Position numbers and translations under genes: made by a program. DNA of 47,637 nucleotides from Hyphomicrobiales bacterium. Its GTDB lineage: Bacteria; Pseudomonadota; Alphaproteobacteria; Rhizobiales; Rhizobiaceae. Shown in pieces: positions 8,292-16,209 of the stretch (the first letter of the stretch is position 1; the number at the start of each line of letters is the position of its first letter). The DNA lies in contig UBXV01000027.1 in NCBI GenBank assembly GCA_900469625.1, positions 155,021 through 202,657 of the forward strand, in the 5' to 3' direction. The notes below the pieces were generated by a model. It was not told the DNA's origin and ran no database searches. It saw nothing but the letters and a program-made list of their open reading frames with translations.

Positions 8292-9335
8292 ATGGGGGCA
8301 AAAGTGACAAAGCCGCTTGAAAGCGAACCGGCGGAGATCGGGATCGTCGTCTATCCGCGTGCGCTGAAGTCGGCCGTCCACGGGCTGACCGACATGTTCC
8401 AGGTGGCTTGCATGCAGGCAAGCGAACAGGGTGGCGCCAACGCGCCGCGGATCCGCATCAGCCACTGGCAGCTACAGGAGGATGGCTCCGTCACCAGGAC
8501 CCTCGACACCCACCCCGGCCCCTCCTCCGGTCTCGTCGCACTGATCCTGCCGCCGACGCTCGCCGAGTTGCCCGTTGGCGGGCGCATGGGCCAGCTGCCC
8601 GCCTTCGTGCGCGAAAAACATGCCGCCGGCACCACCATCTGCTCCGTGTGCGGCGGTGCCTATCTGCTGGCGGAGTCGGGGCTTGCAGCCGGCCGCACCA
8701 TCACCACCCACTGGTCGCACCAGGATCTGATCGCCGACCGTTATCCCGACGTGCGCATCGACACCGACAAGCTGCTGATCGACGAGGGCGACATCCTCAC
8801 CGCCGGCGGCATGATGGCCTGGATCGACCTGGGGCTGAAACTCGTGGACCGGTTTCTCGGAACGGACGTGATGCTGGCAACCGCCCGCTTCATGATCATC
8901 GATCCCGGCGCCCGCGAGCAGAGCTACTACAGCGTTTTTGCGCCCAAGCTCGACCATGGCGACAGCATCATCCTGAAGATCCAGCACTGGCTGCACGGCG
9001 CCAGCACCAAGGGCGTGACGCTGCAAACGATGGCCGATCGCGCCGGCCTCGGCGAGCGCACTTTCCTCAGGCGCTTTCAGAAGGCGACCGGCCTCAACCC
9101 CACCGAATATTGCCAGCGGCTGAGAATCGCCAAGTCGCGCGATCTTCTCGAGCGCTCGCACATGTCGATCGAGCAGGTCGCCTGGCAAAGCGGGTATGAC
9201 GACACCAACGCCTATCGCAAGATCTTCCGCAAGATTCTCGGCCTCTCGCCGCGCGAGTATCGCCAGCGCTTCTTCGTGTCGGACAGCGCCCGCCGTCCGG
9301 CCACGGCAGAGCTTGCCGGCGCCCTGCCCGCCTGA
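8292..9335 (+). CDS. GlxA-type AraC-family regulator (DJ-1/PfpI plus HTH)
   Basis: A 347-residue regulator with an N-terminal DJ-1/PfpI-like domain (about 15-200, with the [15 protein letters not shown] nucleophile-elbow-like loop, Cys120) and a C-terminal AraC double helix-turn-helix (about 235-330: [19 protein letters not shown], then [20 protein letters not shown]). Such FtrA/GlxA-like proteins activate nearby catabolic or stress genes. It is divergent from the chloroperoxidase-like gene, its likely target. The ligand is not predictable. Confidence 0.88.
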   Translation: MGAKVTKPLESEPAEIGIVVYPRALKSAVHGLTDMFQVACMQASEQGGANAPRIRISHWQLQEDGSVTRTLDTHPGPSSGLVALILPPTLAELPVGGRMGQLPAFVREKHAAGTTICSVCGGAYLLAESGLAAGRTITTHWSHQDLIADRYPDVRIDTDKLLIDEGDILTAGGMMAWIDLGLKLVDRFLGTDVMLATARFMIIDPGAREQSYYSVFAPKLDHGDSIILKIQHWLHGASTKGVTLQTMADRAGLGERTFLRRFQKATGLNPTEYCQRLRIAKSRDLLERSHMSIEQVAWQSGYDDTNAYRKIFRKILGLSPREYRQRFFVSDSARRPATAELAGALPA

Positions 9336-9366
9336 GGGTTGCGGCGGGCTCGCAGATAACGGCGCC

Positions 9367-10296
9367 TCAGTCGACGCCTGGCTTTCGCCCCAGGATCTGC
9401 CGCACGCCGCTCCTGGAAAAGGGTTGAACCAGTTGGCCGAGCAGGCTGCGCGACACCTTGCCGGTGATACCGATGTCGGTCGACGACGGTCGATCAGGGT
9501 TGAAGTAGGTGCCGAATACGTGATCCCACAGCACGATGTTCTCACCGTAGTTGCTGTTTCCCTCCGCAAGAACCTTCGAATGGTGCCAGCGGTGCAGCCG
9601 CGGCGTCGAGAAGATCCAGTCGAGCGGGCCGGTGCGCATCTCGACATTGCAGTGCGTCAGCAGGCCGGCAAAGGCAGTCGTCGCACCCACCCACAGGAAG
9701 ACCTGCAATGGCGCGCCCAGCAGATAGAGAGGCAATTGGCTGAGCATCACCTTCAGCAGGGAATCGACGACGTGGAAGCGCCCGGTATTGAGCACCCAGA
9801 GCCGGCTGACGCTGTGATGCAGCGCATGGAAGCGCCAGAGCTCAAGCCGCTCATGCGCCAGCCGGTGCGCCGAGTAGAGCCCGAACTCGGCGATGACGAG
9901 GCCCAAAACGACCTGGGACAGCATCGACCAATGTTGCGGCCAGATATGCGGCTGCGATCCGAAGAATGGTTGGGCGAAAACGGCGACCAGCATCGGAAAA
10001 GATGCGCCGAACGCGGCTGCGATCTGCACGACACCTTTTGTCAGCAACGTGTGGCCGAGATTGTTGAACGTTTCGCCATCGGCTGTAAGCCATGTCGGCT
10101 CGTAGGGCATGATGCGTTCAAAAACAGCGATGATCGCGGCCACCGAGACATAGACGACGTTGAACCAAAGCACCGGCGTGGATGTGGCGAAAGCAAGCCC
10201 GGTCGAGGCCAGTCCGCCGAAGAAGAGCGCCGGCCATAACAGGATCGAAGCCAGGTAACGCAATTGCGTTGAAGTTTTTCCTTGAACAGGTTTCAT
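9367..10296 (-). CDS. Sterol desaturase-family membrane di-iron enzyme
   Basis: A 309-residue integral membrane protein with several N-terminal helices and the three histidine clusters of the fatty-acid hydroxylase/sterol desaturase superfamily: HRLAHE, HALHHS and HRWHHS, followed by NYGEN. These bind a di-iron centre used for hydroxylation or desaturation of a lipid. The ATG giving MKPVQGKTS was chosen; an upstream in-frame start exists but adds a poor N-terminus. It is convergent with the GlxA-type regulator gene. The substrate is unknown. Confidence 0.86.
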   Translation of the reverse strand: MKPVQGKTSTQLRYLASILLWPALFFGGLASTGLAFATSTPVLWFNVVYVSVAAIIAVFERIMPYEPTWLTADGETFNNLGHTLLTKGVVQIAAAFGASFPMLVAVFAQPFFGSQPHIWPQHWSMLSQVVLGLVIAEFGLYSAHRLAHERLELWRFHALHHSVSRLWVLNTGRFHVVDSLLKVMLSQLPLYLLGAPLQVFLWVGATTAFAGLLTHCNVEMRTGPLDWIFSTPRLHRWHHSKVLAEGNSNYGENIVLWDHVFGTYFNPDRPSSTDIGITGKVSRSLLGQLVQPFSRSGVRQILGRKPGVD

Positions 10297-10379
10297 GTGC
10301 TTACTCGAAGAATTATTGTTGAAAATCAAAGAGGCTGACGGAGCGTGCCGTGCGAAAGGCTCAAGCCCGCGCCTCATCG

Positions 10380-10655
10380 TCAGTACCGATCGGTAGGCTC
10401 GTCGCAGTCGTTGGCATCGCCGTTGTTGAAGCCGCGATCCCGGCAGTGCACCGGGCGATGCTGGACGAAATGCTGCTCAAGCGCGAAGCGATCGTCGCCA
10501 CGCAAGTCCAGGCGGCCGTGCTCGATCGGGGATGATATCCCGATGATGTGACAGGCCAGAAAACCGATGTTGAGAAGACACATGAGCTGTCGCCAATCCT
10601 CGCCGTTGCGATCGTGGTGACAGACTTCGCTGATTTCATTACAGCAGCATTGCAC
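10380..10655 (-). CDS. Possible small Cys/His-rich protein (doubtful)
   Basis: The 597-base gap between the desaturase and cupin genes has no clear gene. The best candidate is this 91-codon minus-strand frame, with a GTG start, a Cys-rich beginning, a hydrophobic stretch (MCLLNIGFLACHIIGI) and a polar His/Cys/Asp-rich tail. No good ribosome-binding site or family is recognised. It may be spurious. Confidence 0.2.
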   Translation of the reverse strand: MQCCCNEISEVCHHDRNGEDWRQLMCLLNIGFLACHIIGISSPIEHGRLDLRGDDRFALEQHFVQHRPVHCRDRGFNNGDANDCDEPTDRY

Positions 10656-10893
10656 TCAGCCGATGCCGTCGGTTTAACCCGCGCCGCTTGCCGTCGACCC
10701 GGGCTGCCCTTTGCGAGCATCGTAATGGCCGATGCTGTTCACCTTGAGGCTTGCCAGGCATGGAATAGTTGGACCGCAGCGCTGCGCGGATTGTTGGCCG
10801 AGCAGACCGCAGCTGCAAGCCTCGCCGAGTGTTGCAGAACATGGCGCCTTCAGGCCTTACACTTGAAGCCGCGACGAAGGCCTGCCCCCGCGC

Positions 10894-11280
10894 CTAGATC
10901 CAGCGATCGTTTGCAGCCGTGCGCTCTCCGCCTGCGTTGCCCGTATTCAATACGCCACGTGGCTCGATCAGCAACAGTCGCACCTCACGCTCGGCATATG
11001 GCTTGTGCTCGACGCCGCGGGGCACGACGAACATCTCCCCAGGCCCCAGGCGGACGAAACCGTCGCGAAAATCGATGCGCAGGATGCCGTCGATGACGAT
11101 GAAGGTTTCATCGGTCTCGGGGTGATCGTGCCAGACAAAGTCGCCTTCGATGCGCACCAGCTTGAACTGGTAGTCGTTCATCTCGGCAACCACGCGCGGC
11201 TGCCAGAGGTCGGCAATCAGATCCAGCTTCTGGGAAAAGTTGATCGGCATGCGCTCTCGCGTCTCGGTGCTGTTCGTCAT
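10894..11280 (-). CDS. Cupin-domain protein
   Basis: A 128-residue single-domain cupin. Motif 1 is [16 protein letters not shown] and motif 2 [14 protein letters not shown], giving the usual two His plus Glu and a final His for metal binding. The family includes small isomerases, dioxygenases and storage folds, so no reaction can be assigned. A second start at MPINFSQ is possible. It stands alone between small hypothetical genes. Confidence 0.83.
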   Translation of the reverse strand: MTNSTETRERMPINFSQKLDLIADLWQPRVVAEMNDYQFKLVRIEGDFVWHDHPETDETFIVIDGILRIDFRDGFVRLGPGEMFVVPRGVEHKPYAEREVRLLLIEPRGVLNTGNAGGERTAANDRWI

Positions 11281-11486
11281 GGCTATCCTCGTGTTGATCG
11301 AGCGACATTATGGACGGGGTCTGCGGCCCGATATTGAATGATCGTGCGGGCGTCCGGAAGCGATTTAGGCCCGATCGAACGCCACCCGCCCGAAGCAGGC
11401 GACTAATTCCGTATTGCCCGATGCGGTAACTGCTGTATCTTGTTTCGCTTCGGCACTGGCTATGGACGTCCATGAAGGAGGTTCGA

Positions 11487-11783
11487 ATGCAAGATCTCCC
11501 GCATAACTCGGGCAGGCAGTTGAGTCCGGATGACATCGAAATGCTGCAGCGGGTGTTCGACGCCACCTGCTTTGCGGCGCGCGTCCCACGCCGCGGCGAA
11601 CGCGCCAACCGCCTCGCCAAGTTCATCATGGATGAATTTCGCATTGGCAACGGCAGCGAACGCGCGCTGCTCGAATGCGCGCTATGGCGCGAACGTCGCC
11701 GCCTGCCTCCACGAACGCCGGAGGCAGAGACCGTCGACATCTGGGTCGCCAGACCTGGGCAGAGGGGCCAACAGCCTCGCTGA
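11487..11783 (+). CDS. Small conserved hypothetical protein, paralogue 1
   Basis: A 98-residue protein, start fixed by an ideal AAGGAGG six bases upstream of the ATG. The core DDIEMLQRVFDATCFAAR, followed by ANRLAKFIMDEF and an ERALLECALW end, is shared with the product of 12464-12709, showing a local gene family. Predicted to be helical and cytoplasmic. Similar short proteins are common in rhizobia, but no function is known to me. A hairpin lies 15 bases after the stop. Confidence 0.75.
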   Translation: MQDLPHNSGRQLSPDDIEMLQRVFDATCFAARVPRRGERANRLAKFIMDEFRIGNGSERALLECALWRERRRLPPRTPEAETVDIWVARPGQRGQQPR

Positions 11784-11798
11784 GGGCCATCACAAAAA

Positions 11799-11833
11799 AA
11801 TGCGGCCTCTCCGTGGACAATCGAGACCGCATT
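11799..11833 (-). terminator. Leftward intrinsic terminator-like hairpin
   Basis: AATGCGG (11799-11805) pairs with CCGCATT (11827-11833), extended by TCTC/GAGA with a two-base bulge. On the minus strand a seven-T run follows, as in an intrinsic terminator. No minus-strand gene lies upstream of it; on the plus strand it may end the small gene before it. Confidence 0.5.
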
Positions 11834-12231
11834 CAAGCTGATGTGTAATGGCCCATTGTATGCCTATCGCAACGATCGGACCACAATCCTGCCGTGTTGC
11901 CTGTGGCGATATCTGACCTATGCGAACATTCCGTCGCGCCTGATCAGCATCGCCTGTGCCGGCGCCGATGGCTCTCACCGCCGGAAAACATCCTTATGGA
12001 AAAGGCGAGCGCGCCGGCGGCGATTTCCGGACGCGGAAAAGCCCGCGGGGTTGCGACGCAACCCCGCCCCCACATCGCCATCCGTGTAAAACGGCACCTT
12101 TGATGATGGCTGATGATGGCGCTACAGACCGCCATCGTGCTCGACACCTGGCGTGCCTGAGCACGGAATTTTCAGCACCATGGAACCACCCGTCACGCTG
12201 AGAATTTAGCCTTCAGAACGGGAGGTTCATC
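11834..12231. other. 398-base intergenic stretch
   Basis: No supported coding frame. It contains a strong hairpin at 12045-12067 with a leftward T-run. A leftward small RNA ending at one of the two terminator-like hairpins is possible. Confidence 0.4.
12045..12067 (-). terminator. Strong GC hairpin with leftward T-run
   Basis: GCGGGGTTGCG (12045-12055) is perfectly complementary to CGCAACCCCGC (12057-12067). On the minus strand GGGCTTTTCC follows. The GGGTTGC core recurs in the hairpin at 12807-12835, so this may be a repeated terminator module. Confidence 0.5.
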
Positions 12232-12435
12232 ATGTTTGCATCAGATACGAAAGGACAGATCGGTCGGGTCGTCAAGAACTGGAACACGCGATACGACCTG
12301 GAAGAATTCATCGCCGCTTCCGGCCTGCCGCCGCTTGAGGCGCGCGAAATCTTCGCGAAACACGGGCCGTACAAGGCCGACCTCGATCATTTGATACCAG
12401 CGCGCAGGCACACCCGGCCGGCGGTGTCGAAATAG
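12232..12435 (+). CDS. Small hypothetical protein (67 aa)
   Basis: A 67-residue protein with a good GGGAGG site before the ATG. The sequence has a short helical layout: W-N-x-R-Y at about 17-21, then DLEEFIAASGLPPLEAREIF and KADLDHLI. The arrangement faintly recalls DUF3606-type small proteins but I cannot assign it. It shares direction with paralogue 2, 28 bases downstream, and may be co-transcribed. Confidence 0.65.
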   Translation: MFASDTKGQIGRVVKNWNTRYDLEEFIAASGLPPLEAREIFAKHGPYKADLDHLIPARRHTRPAVSK

Positions 12436-12463
12436 CCCTGCGCAACAGACGTGGGAGGCTCAG

Positions 12464-12709
12464 GTGCAACATCGCTCCAGCCACTTTGATTGCGCATTCA
12501 GCCCGGCCGAGATCGCCATGCTCCAACGGGTCCTCAACACGGCCTGCCTGGCCGCGGGAATGCCGCGCAACGACTATCGCGCTGACCGTCTGGCGAAATT
12601 CATCATCGGCGAATTTCGCTCCGGCATACGCGCCGAGGCGGCGCTTTGCGAGCGAGCCTTGTGGTTCGAGCGTCGAAGCGCGCCGTGGTCGCCAGCGCGC
12701 GACCATTGA
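12464..12709 (+). CDS. Small conserved hypothetical protein, paralogue 2
   Basis: An 81-residue protein with a GTG start preceded by GGGAGGCTCAG. It aligns along its core with the product of 11487-11783 (AEIAMLQRVLNTACLAA, DRLAKFIIGEF, ERALWFER), so the two arose by duplication. Function unknown. Confidence 0.72.
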   Translation: MQHRSSHFDCAFSPAEIAMLQRVLNTACLAAGMPRNDYRADRLAKFIIGEFRSGIRAEAALCERALWFERRSAPWSPARDH

Positions 12710-12806
12710 CGTTCAGGGCCGTCGACGCACAGGGCGAGCCACGGGCTGGGCAGCATGGAGGCCATGTGATCGATCGCGGTCATGACGGTATCGCGACGCA
12801 CAAAAG

Positions 12807-12835
12807 CGGCCGGGGTTGCAAAGCAACCCCGGCCG
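12807..12835 (-). terminator. Strong hairpin, leftward T-run
   Basis: CGGCCGGGGTTGC (12807-12819) pairs perfectly with GCAACCCCGGCCG (12823-12835) around an AAA loop. The minus strand continues GCTTTTG. It can end transcription from either side, more convincingly leftward. No leftward gene lies directly upstream. Confidence 0.55.
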
Positions 12836-12989
12836 TACCTATCCTATTGTATGCTCATAGCCTTTCGGCCTATCAAGGGAAAAATCCGCTGCCTCGAGAT
12901 CAACAGTCGGGGCGCGGTTCCGGCTCGCGGCAAAGGCCAGGCACCCCTGCGGGATTGGTTCGCTCACTCAGGACATGTTATAAACGCTC

Positions 12990-13253
12990 ATGACCCAAAC
13001 AGAAGAAGACCTCGAGCTTTCGGAATTGTCCGGTGAGTTTACCGACGACGACGTCATCGTCCATATCCGCATTTCCCGCCCCACGGGCTCCAACCTCGAT
13101 TGGACGCTGGAAGTGATCGACGAGGAGGGATACTCCACCGTCTGGGAAGATTCCTTCCCCACCGATCGCGAAGCCTATGAGGAATTTCTCGCCACGATCG
13201 AGCGCGACGGCATCCAGACATTCACCGAACACCCGGTGCAGACGCTTCACTGA
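12990..13253 (+). CDS. Small acidic hypothetical protein (87 aa)
   Basis: An 87-residue acidic protein. The first part (EEDLELSELSGEFTDDD) is very acidic, followed by alternating strands (VIVHIRISRP, WTLEVIDEEGYSTVWED) and a helical end (DREAYEEFLATIERDGI). It resembles small alpha/beta proteins seen in rhizobia; the function is unknown. It is the last plus-strand gene before the phage cluster. Confidence 0.7.
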   Translation: MTQTEEDLELSELSGEFTDDDVIVHIRISRPTGSNLDWTLEVIDEEGYSTVWEDSFPTDREAYEEFLATIERDGIQTFTEHPVQTLH

Positions 13254-13313
13254 CGATCAGATGTTGTCGGGGCGATCCTGTGCGGATGGCGGCTTCGCCG
13301 TTCGAGGATCGCA

Positions 13314-13691
13314 TCATCCCCCTCTGCCGACGATGGCGAACGCGACGCGCCTCAGCGCCTCGGCGAAGCTGACGCCGAGCGCCATGGCAGCAATCCCGGT
13401 GACGCCGAGGGCGCCAATGCCCATCAGCTTCCAGCGCCTGACGTCGTCGGTCACCGACTTCACTTCCGCGAAATCTCCCCCAAGCGTCGCGACCGTCGCC
13501 TCGAGATCGCCGACACGGTCCACCAGCTGATCCATCCGCTGATGAACGCTAGCGCGGCTGCTCGTGGCCTTGTCCTCGGCACGCAGCGCGCCTTCCTCGA
13601 TACGGCGGATCGATTCCTGCAATCCGCGCATGCCCGCGACCAGCTCGCCGAGCTGGCGATGGACTCCGACATCGATCTCAACCGGAGACAT
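13314..13691 (-). CDS. DUF1515-like small phage membrane protein
   Basis: A 125-residue protein: an N-terminal coiled coil (HRQLGELVAGMRGLQESI and following heptads to about residue 85), then a hydrophobic membrane segment (LMGIGALGVTGIAAMALGV). This layout fits the rhizobial DUF1515 family found in phage lysis/tail regions. The start ATG was chosen because it overlaps the upstream lipoprotein gene by 14 bases, as in compact phage operons. As the last gene of the cluster next to lysis genes, a holin-like or lysis-accessory role is possible but unproven. Confidence 0.65.
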   Translation of the reverse strand: MSPVEIDVGVHRQLGELVAGMRGLQESIRRIEEGALRAEDKATSSRASVHQRMDQLVDRVGDLEATVATLGGDFAEVKSVTDDVRRWKLMGIGALGVTGIAAMALGVSFAEALRRVAFAIVGRGG

Positions 13692-13935
13692 CGTGACGAT
13701 CTCCGTGCCTGACACAGTCTCGGTTGGTCCACACGTTTGCGGCACACAGGCCGACGACGGTGCGATCGATCTTGCGCTGATCTGCAGCCGTCGCCCCACG
13801 CGCGCCGACGAGATCGGTACCGACGACGCTTCTAAGGCCCGTGACATTTTTGGGTGCGGAAGTCCCACAGCCCGCCAGCATCAATGCAAGAATCGTAAGC
13901 GAGGCGCTTTTCCCGGGCCCGGTTCGCAGCTTCAT
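13678..13935 (-). CDS. Outer-membrane spanin-like lipoprotein (Rz1-like)
   Basis: An 85-residue lipoprotein: signal MKLRTGPGKSASLTILALML with lipobox LAGC, then a short region rich in Ser, Thr and Val and a Cys-containing end (GLCAANVWTNRDC). The first 104 bases lie inside the upstream small membrane-protein gene in another frame. An outer-membrane lipoprotein gene overlapping an inner-membrane protein gene just after the endolysin is the classic Rz/Rz1 arrangement. It probably joins inner and outer membranes during lysis. Sequence similarity to named spanins is not apparent. Confidence 0.62.
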   Translation of the reverse strand: MKLRTGPGKSASLTILALMLAGCGTSAPKNVTGLRSVVGTDLVGARGATAADQRKIDRTVVGLCAANVWTNRDCVRHGDRHDVSG

Positions 13936-14056
13936 TGTTCTGCCTTTCGATGGTGTGAAGGACCGACCGGGCGCCATCGGCCCGGATCTCGAGCACGGCC
14001 CAGCTGATGGCGGCAATCAGCAGCGCTGCGCACGTCAATTTCAGCCAGGCGCTCAT
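13832..14056 (-). CDS. Inner-membrane spanin-like protein (Rz-like)
   Basis: A 74-residue protein with one N-terminal membrane helix (LTCAALLIAAISWAVLEI) and a periplasmic helical part (VLHTIERQNNEAANRAREKR) ending in a two-Cys segment. Its ATG overlaps the endolysin stop (ATGA), so it is coupled to the endolysin. The lipoprotein gene starts inside it. This matches an i-spanin, though it is shorter than most; the periplasmic stalk would be brief. Confidence 0.6.
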   Translation of the reverse strand: MSAWLKLTCAALLIAAISWAVLEIRADGARSVLHTIERQNNEAANRAREKRLAYDSCIDAGGLWDFRTQKCHGP

Positions 14057-14712
14057 GCCGGATCGAGCCGCCTGCGCAGGAAAAGAACGGCACCGATGAG
14101 AAATGCTGCGGCAATGATGCCGGCAAATGCCCACTGCAGCGGGCCATTTCCCGTAAACGCAAAGCCGAGGGACGAGAGAATGCCGGCAAGCCACGAGATA
14201 TTCTCCTTGCTGACAACGTCGACTGGCGTCGGCACGGCGATAACCGTATTGGACGACACGAATTCGCCCTTTGCCCAAAGCCCGGCTTCGGCCGAGCGCC
14301 GGTTGACCAGCCCCTTGATGCGCTTGCCGCCGGCATGGACCCATTTCATCAACTCGATCGGCACCGCCTCGTAATCGCCGCCGTTCAACTTTTTCAGCAG
14401 GGTCGACTTGTGCAGCCTGCCGGTGTTGAAGTCGAAGGAAACAAGCGCTGCGAACTGGTTGTCGCTCAATGGCACCGTGACCAGACGCGACACGCGCTCT
14501 TCAAAGACGGCAAGGTCCGTCCTCAGGATCTCTTCCGCCTGAGACGCGGCGATTGCCATTCCGGGCTCGACCGCCGGTTTGCCCGCAGCACTGGTATGGC
14601 CATAGCCGATGGTCCAGATGCCGCCGACATCCCGATAGGCCTTCGTCTTCAGGCCCTCCCACTGCTTGACGAGCGAAAGGCCCGTCGCATTGATGCGTCG
14701 GTTCATGTTCAT
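14053..14712 (-). CDS. Phage endolysin (GH24 lysozyme) with C-terminal membrane segment
   Basis: A 219-residue muramidase. The T4-lysozyme-type catalytic triad E-8-D-5-T is visible in EGLKTKAYRDVGGIWTIGYG near residues 20-40, followed by the VSFDFNTG motif. The start ATG lies after AGGA. After about residue 160 there are hydrophobic stretches ending in a strong membrane helix (WAFAGIIAAAFLIGAVLFL) followed by RRR, so the enzyme is probably membrane-anchored at its C-terminus. No separate holin was recognised. It cleaves peptidoglycan during lysis, with the spanin-like genes directly downstream. Confidence 0.88.
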   Translation of the reverse strand: MNMNRRINATGLSLVKQWEGLKTKAYRDVGGIWTIGYGHTSAAGKPAVEPGMAIAASQAEEILRTDLAVFEERVSRLVTVPLSDNQFAALVSFDFNTGRLHKSTLLKKLNGGDYEAVPIELMKWVHAGGKRIKGLVNRRSAEAGLWAKGEFVSSNTVIAVPTPVDVVSKENISWLAGILSSLGFAFTGNGPLQWAFAGIIAAAFLIGAVLFLRRRLDPA

Positions 14713-14882
14713 GTCGTTTATCCTGTTTAGGTTGGGAACCAGAGGGAACGATGATGCGTTGCTGGGGCGTATCGGCCCTGTCGAGACCGACAGGCATAGA
14801 CGCAAGCAGTTCAATGCCCTCCAGCCTTTGTGCATCCGGACGGATGCGCGTGGCGGTCGGCGATCAAAGGGGGAATTACGCT

Positions 14883-14963
14883 ATGGTGGACGCCGCATTC
14901 GTGAAGATGACCGCTCTCGCCATCGTGCTCATCAGCTGTGTCGTTATGGTACAGCCTTACTGA
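14883..14963 (+). CDS. Possible 26-residue membrane peptide
   Basis: A tiny plus-strand frame with AAGGGGG eight bases before its ATG. It encodes 26 residues that are almost entirely one hydrophobic helix (KMTALAIVLISCVVMVQPY). It points against the phage operon, in the gap upstream of the endolysin. Such peptides can be membrane toxins or leader peptides, but chance is a real possibility. Confidence 0.25.
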   Translation: MVDAAFVKMTALAIVLISCVVMVQPY

Positions 14964-14987
14964 CAGGTGTAGGTGCCGTGACAGACG

Positions 14988-15563
14988 TCACGAGACGGAA
15001 GGCGGTTTCGGGGGAGACAGGGACGCGAGCAAGCTCTTGAGGCTCTCGTTATCTGCGAGCAATGCTTTCTCTCCACGATCGTCACTGCACCTCGAGCGCA
15101 GGCTGCGAAGAAAGACAGCGACGTCGTAGAGTTCGCCGATCTCGACCCGCACCTGTGCTTCGATTGTCATGTAGATTTCTTCCAGCTCTGCCGCGCCGGC
15201 ATCGCTGCCGGCGCCGGAAAGCGCCGAGGCCTTCATCTTGAAATCATCGAGCAGACCGTGGAACTCGTTGGCGTCGCGTGCAGCCTTGGCTTCCAGGCTT
15301 GCAATCAGCATTTCAAGGATATCGAGGTGTCGGCGCTCGACCGATTGCAGATCGAAGGCCACGCGGAGATCCTTGCGGGTGCGCTCGCCCTTGCGCAAAT
15401 GCGCCTTGAGGCGAACGCCATTCTCAGCGCAGCGCCTCATGATTTCACCGATCGAGAGTTGCCCCTCCACGAGCCGGTCAAGCAGGGGACGAATGAGCGA
15501 AGGCGGAGATGTGACATTGAGCGCGGCCGAGTAGAGCGCCAGGTCGATCGAAGCATCCGGCAT
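14988..15563 (-). CDS. Phage-cluster coiled-coil protein, unknown
   Basis: A 191-residue mostly helical protein; the start was chosen at the ATG with GGAGGGAGCTT before it. A long charged helical region (ARDANEFHGLLDDFKMKA and flanking heptads) suggests coiled-coil pairing. No family is recognised. It lies between the fibre-assembly gene and the endolysin, where phages often carry accessory genes. Confidence 0.6.
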   Translation of the reverse strand: MPDASIDLALYSAALNVTSPPSLIRPLLDRLVEGQLSIGEIMRRCAENGVRLKAHLRKGERTRKDLRVAFDLQSVERRHLDILEMLIASLEAKAARDANEFHGLLDDFKMKASALSGAGSDAGAAELEEIYMTIEAQVRVEIGELYDVAVFLRSLRSRCSDDRGEKALLADNESLKSLLASLSPPKPPSVS

Positions 15564-15770
15564 AAGCTCCCTCCGCCTCATCTGGGGCCTCGTGAAGCGA
15601 CAGTACCAGTAACCAGGATGTCTGGCCGCGATTTCAGCCCCAATGCTTTCCTGTTGGTTAAATCGAACCATTGACCGCCGGCGGCGCCTAGCGGAACGCG
15701 CCGACCAAAACGACGGTTCGGACCGGACCGGCAAACGCCGCCATTTCAACGGATCAGAGCTTGTGCGAGG

Positions 15771-16205
15771 TCAGATTTGCGCCGCACCGGCCCACATGAC
15801 GTCGATTTGGGCATCTCCCAAACCGATCGCAGTGCCAACGATCGCAATCAGCGGATCCGTCCGGCTAAATGTGGTCGCATATTCCCATTCGATTTCTGCT
15901 GTCTCTTTCTGCTGTCCGGCCTGCATGGCACCGAGCGCCTGGGTCACCTCGGCCGGCGTGTGTCCAGCCGCGAGCAGGCCAAGACGAAACTGCCGGGCCG
16001 TCAAACGAGGCATTTTCGCCCGAAGCTCCTCGGCTGTCGGCGGCACATGCACCCATTCGCCGAGAATGTAATGATGGTCGGCGGATGGCTTCAGCGCCAC
16101 CTCAATGGTACCCTCACGATAGGAAGCGAGAATGTCATCCGTTGGTTTTGTGTTTGTCTGCCAATATCCATCGACGGGATTGTAGAAGCCTTTTCCCTCA
16201 TCCAT
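15771..16205 (-). CDS. Tail fibre assembly/chaperone-like protein
   Basis: A 144-residue protein following the tail fibre gene by four bases. The middle RLTARQFRLGLLAAGHTPAE and the following helical pattern are typical of small proteins encoded after phage tail fibres, which help fibre folding or become attached to it. The N-terminus (GFYNPVDGYWQTN) is Trp/Tyr-rich. The call rests on position and pattern, not a named match. Confidence 0.55.
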   Translation of the reverse strand: MDEGKGFYNPVDGYWQTNTKPTDDILASYREGTIEVALKPSADHHYILGEWVHVPPTAEELRAKMPRLTARQFRLGLLAAGHTPAEVTQALGAMQAGQQKETAEIEWEYATTFSRTDPLIAIVGTAIGLGDAQIDVMWAGAAQI

Positions 16206-16209
16206 CGTC

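Noticed and set aside
10548-11096. 182-codon plus-strand frame
   Set aside because: It overlaps the cupin gene on the other strand and is Arg/Pro/Ala-rich in the overlap, typical of a shadow frame.
14705-14760. GAAC pair before the endolysin as a LexA box
   Set aside because: The spacing is six bases, not seven.
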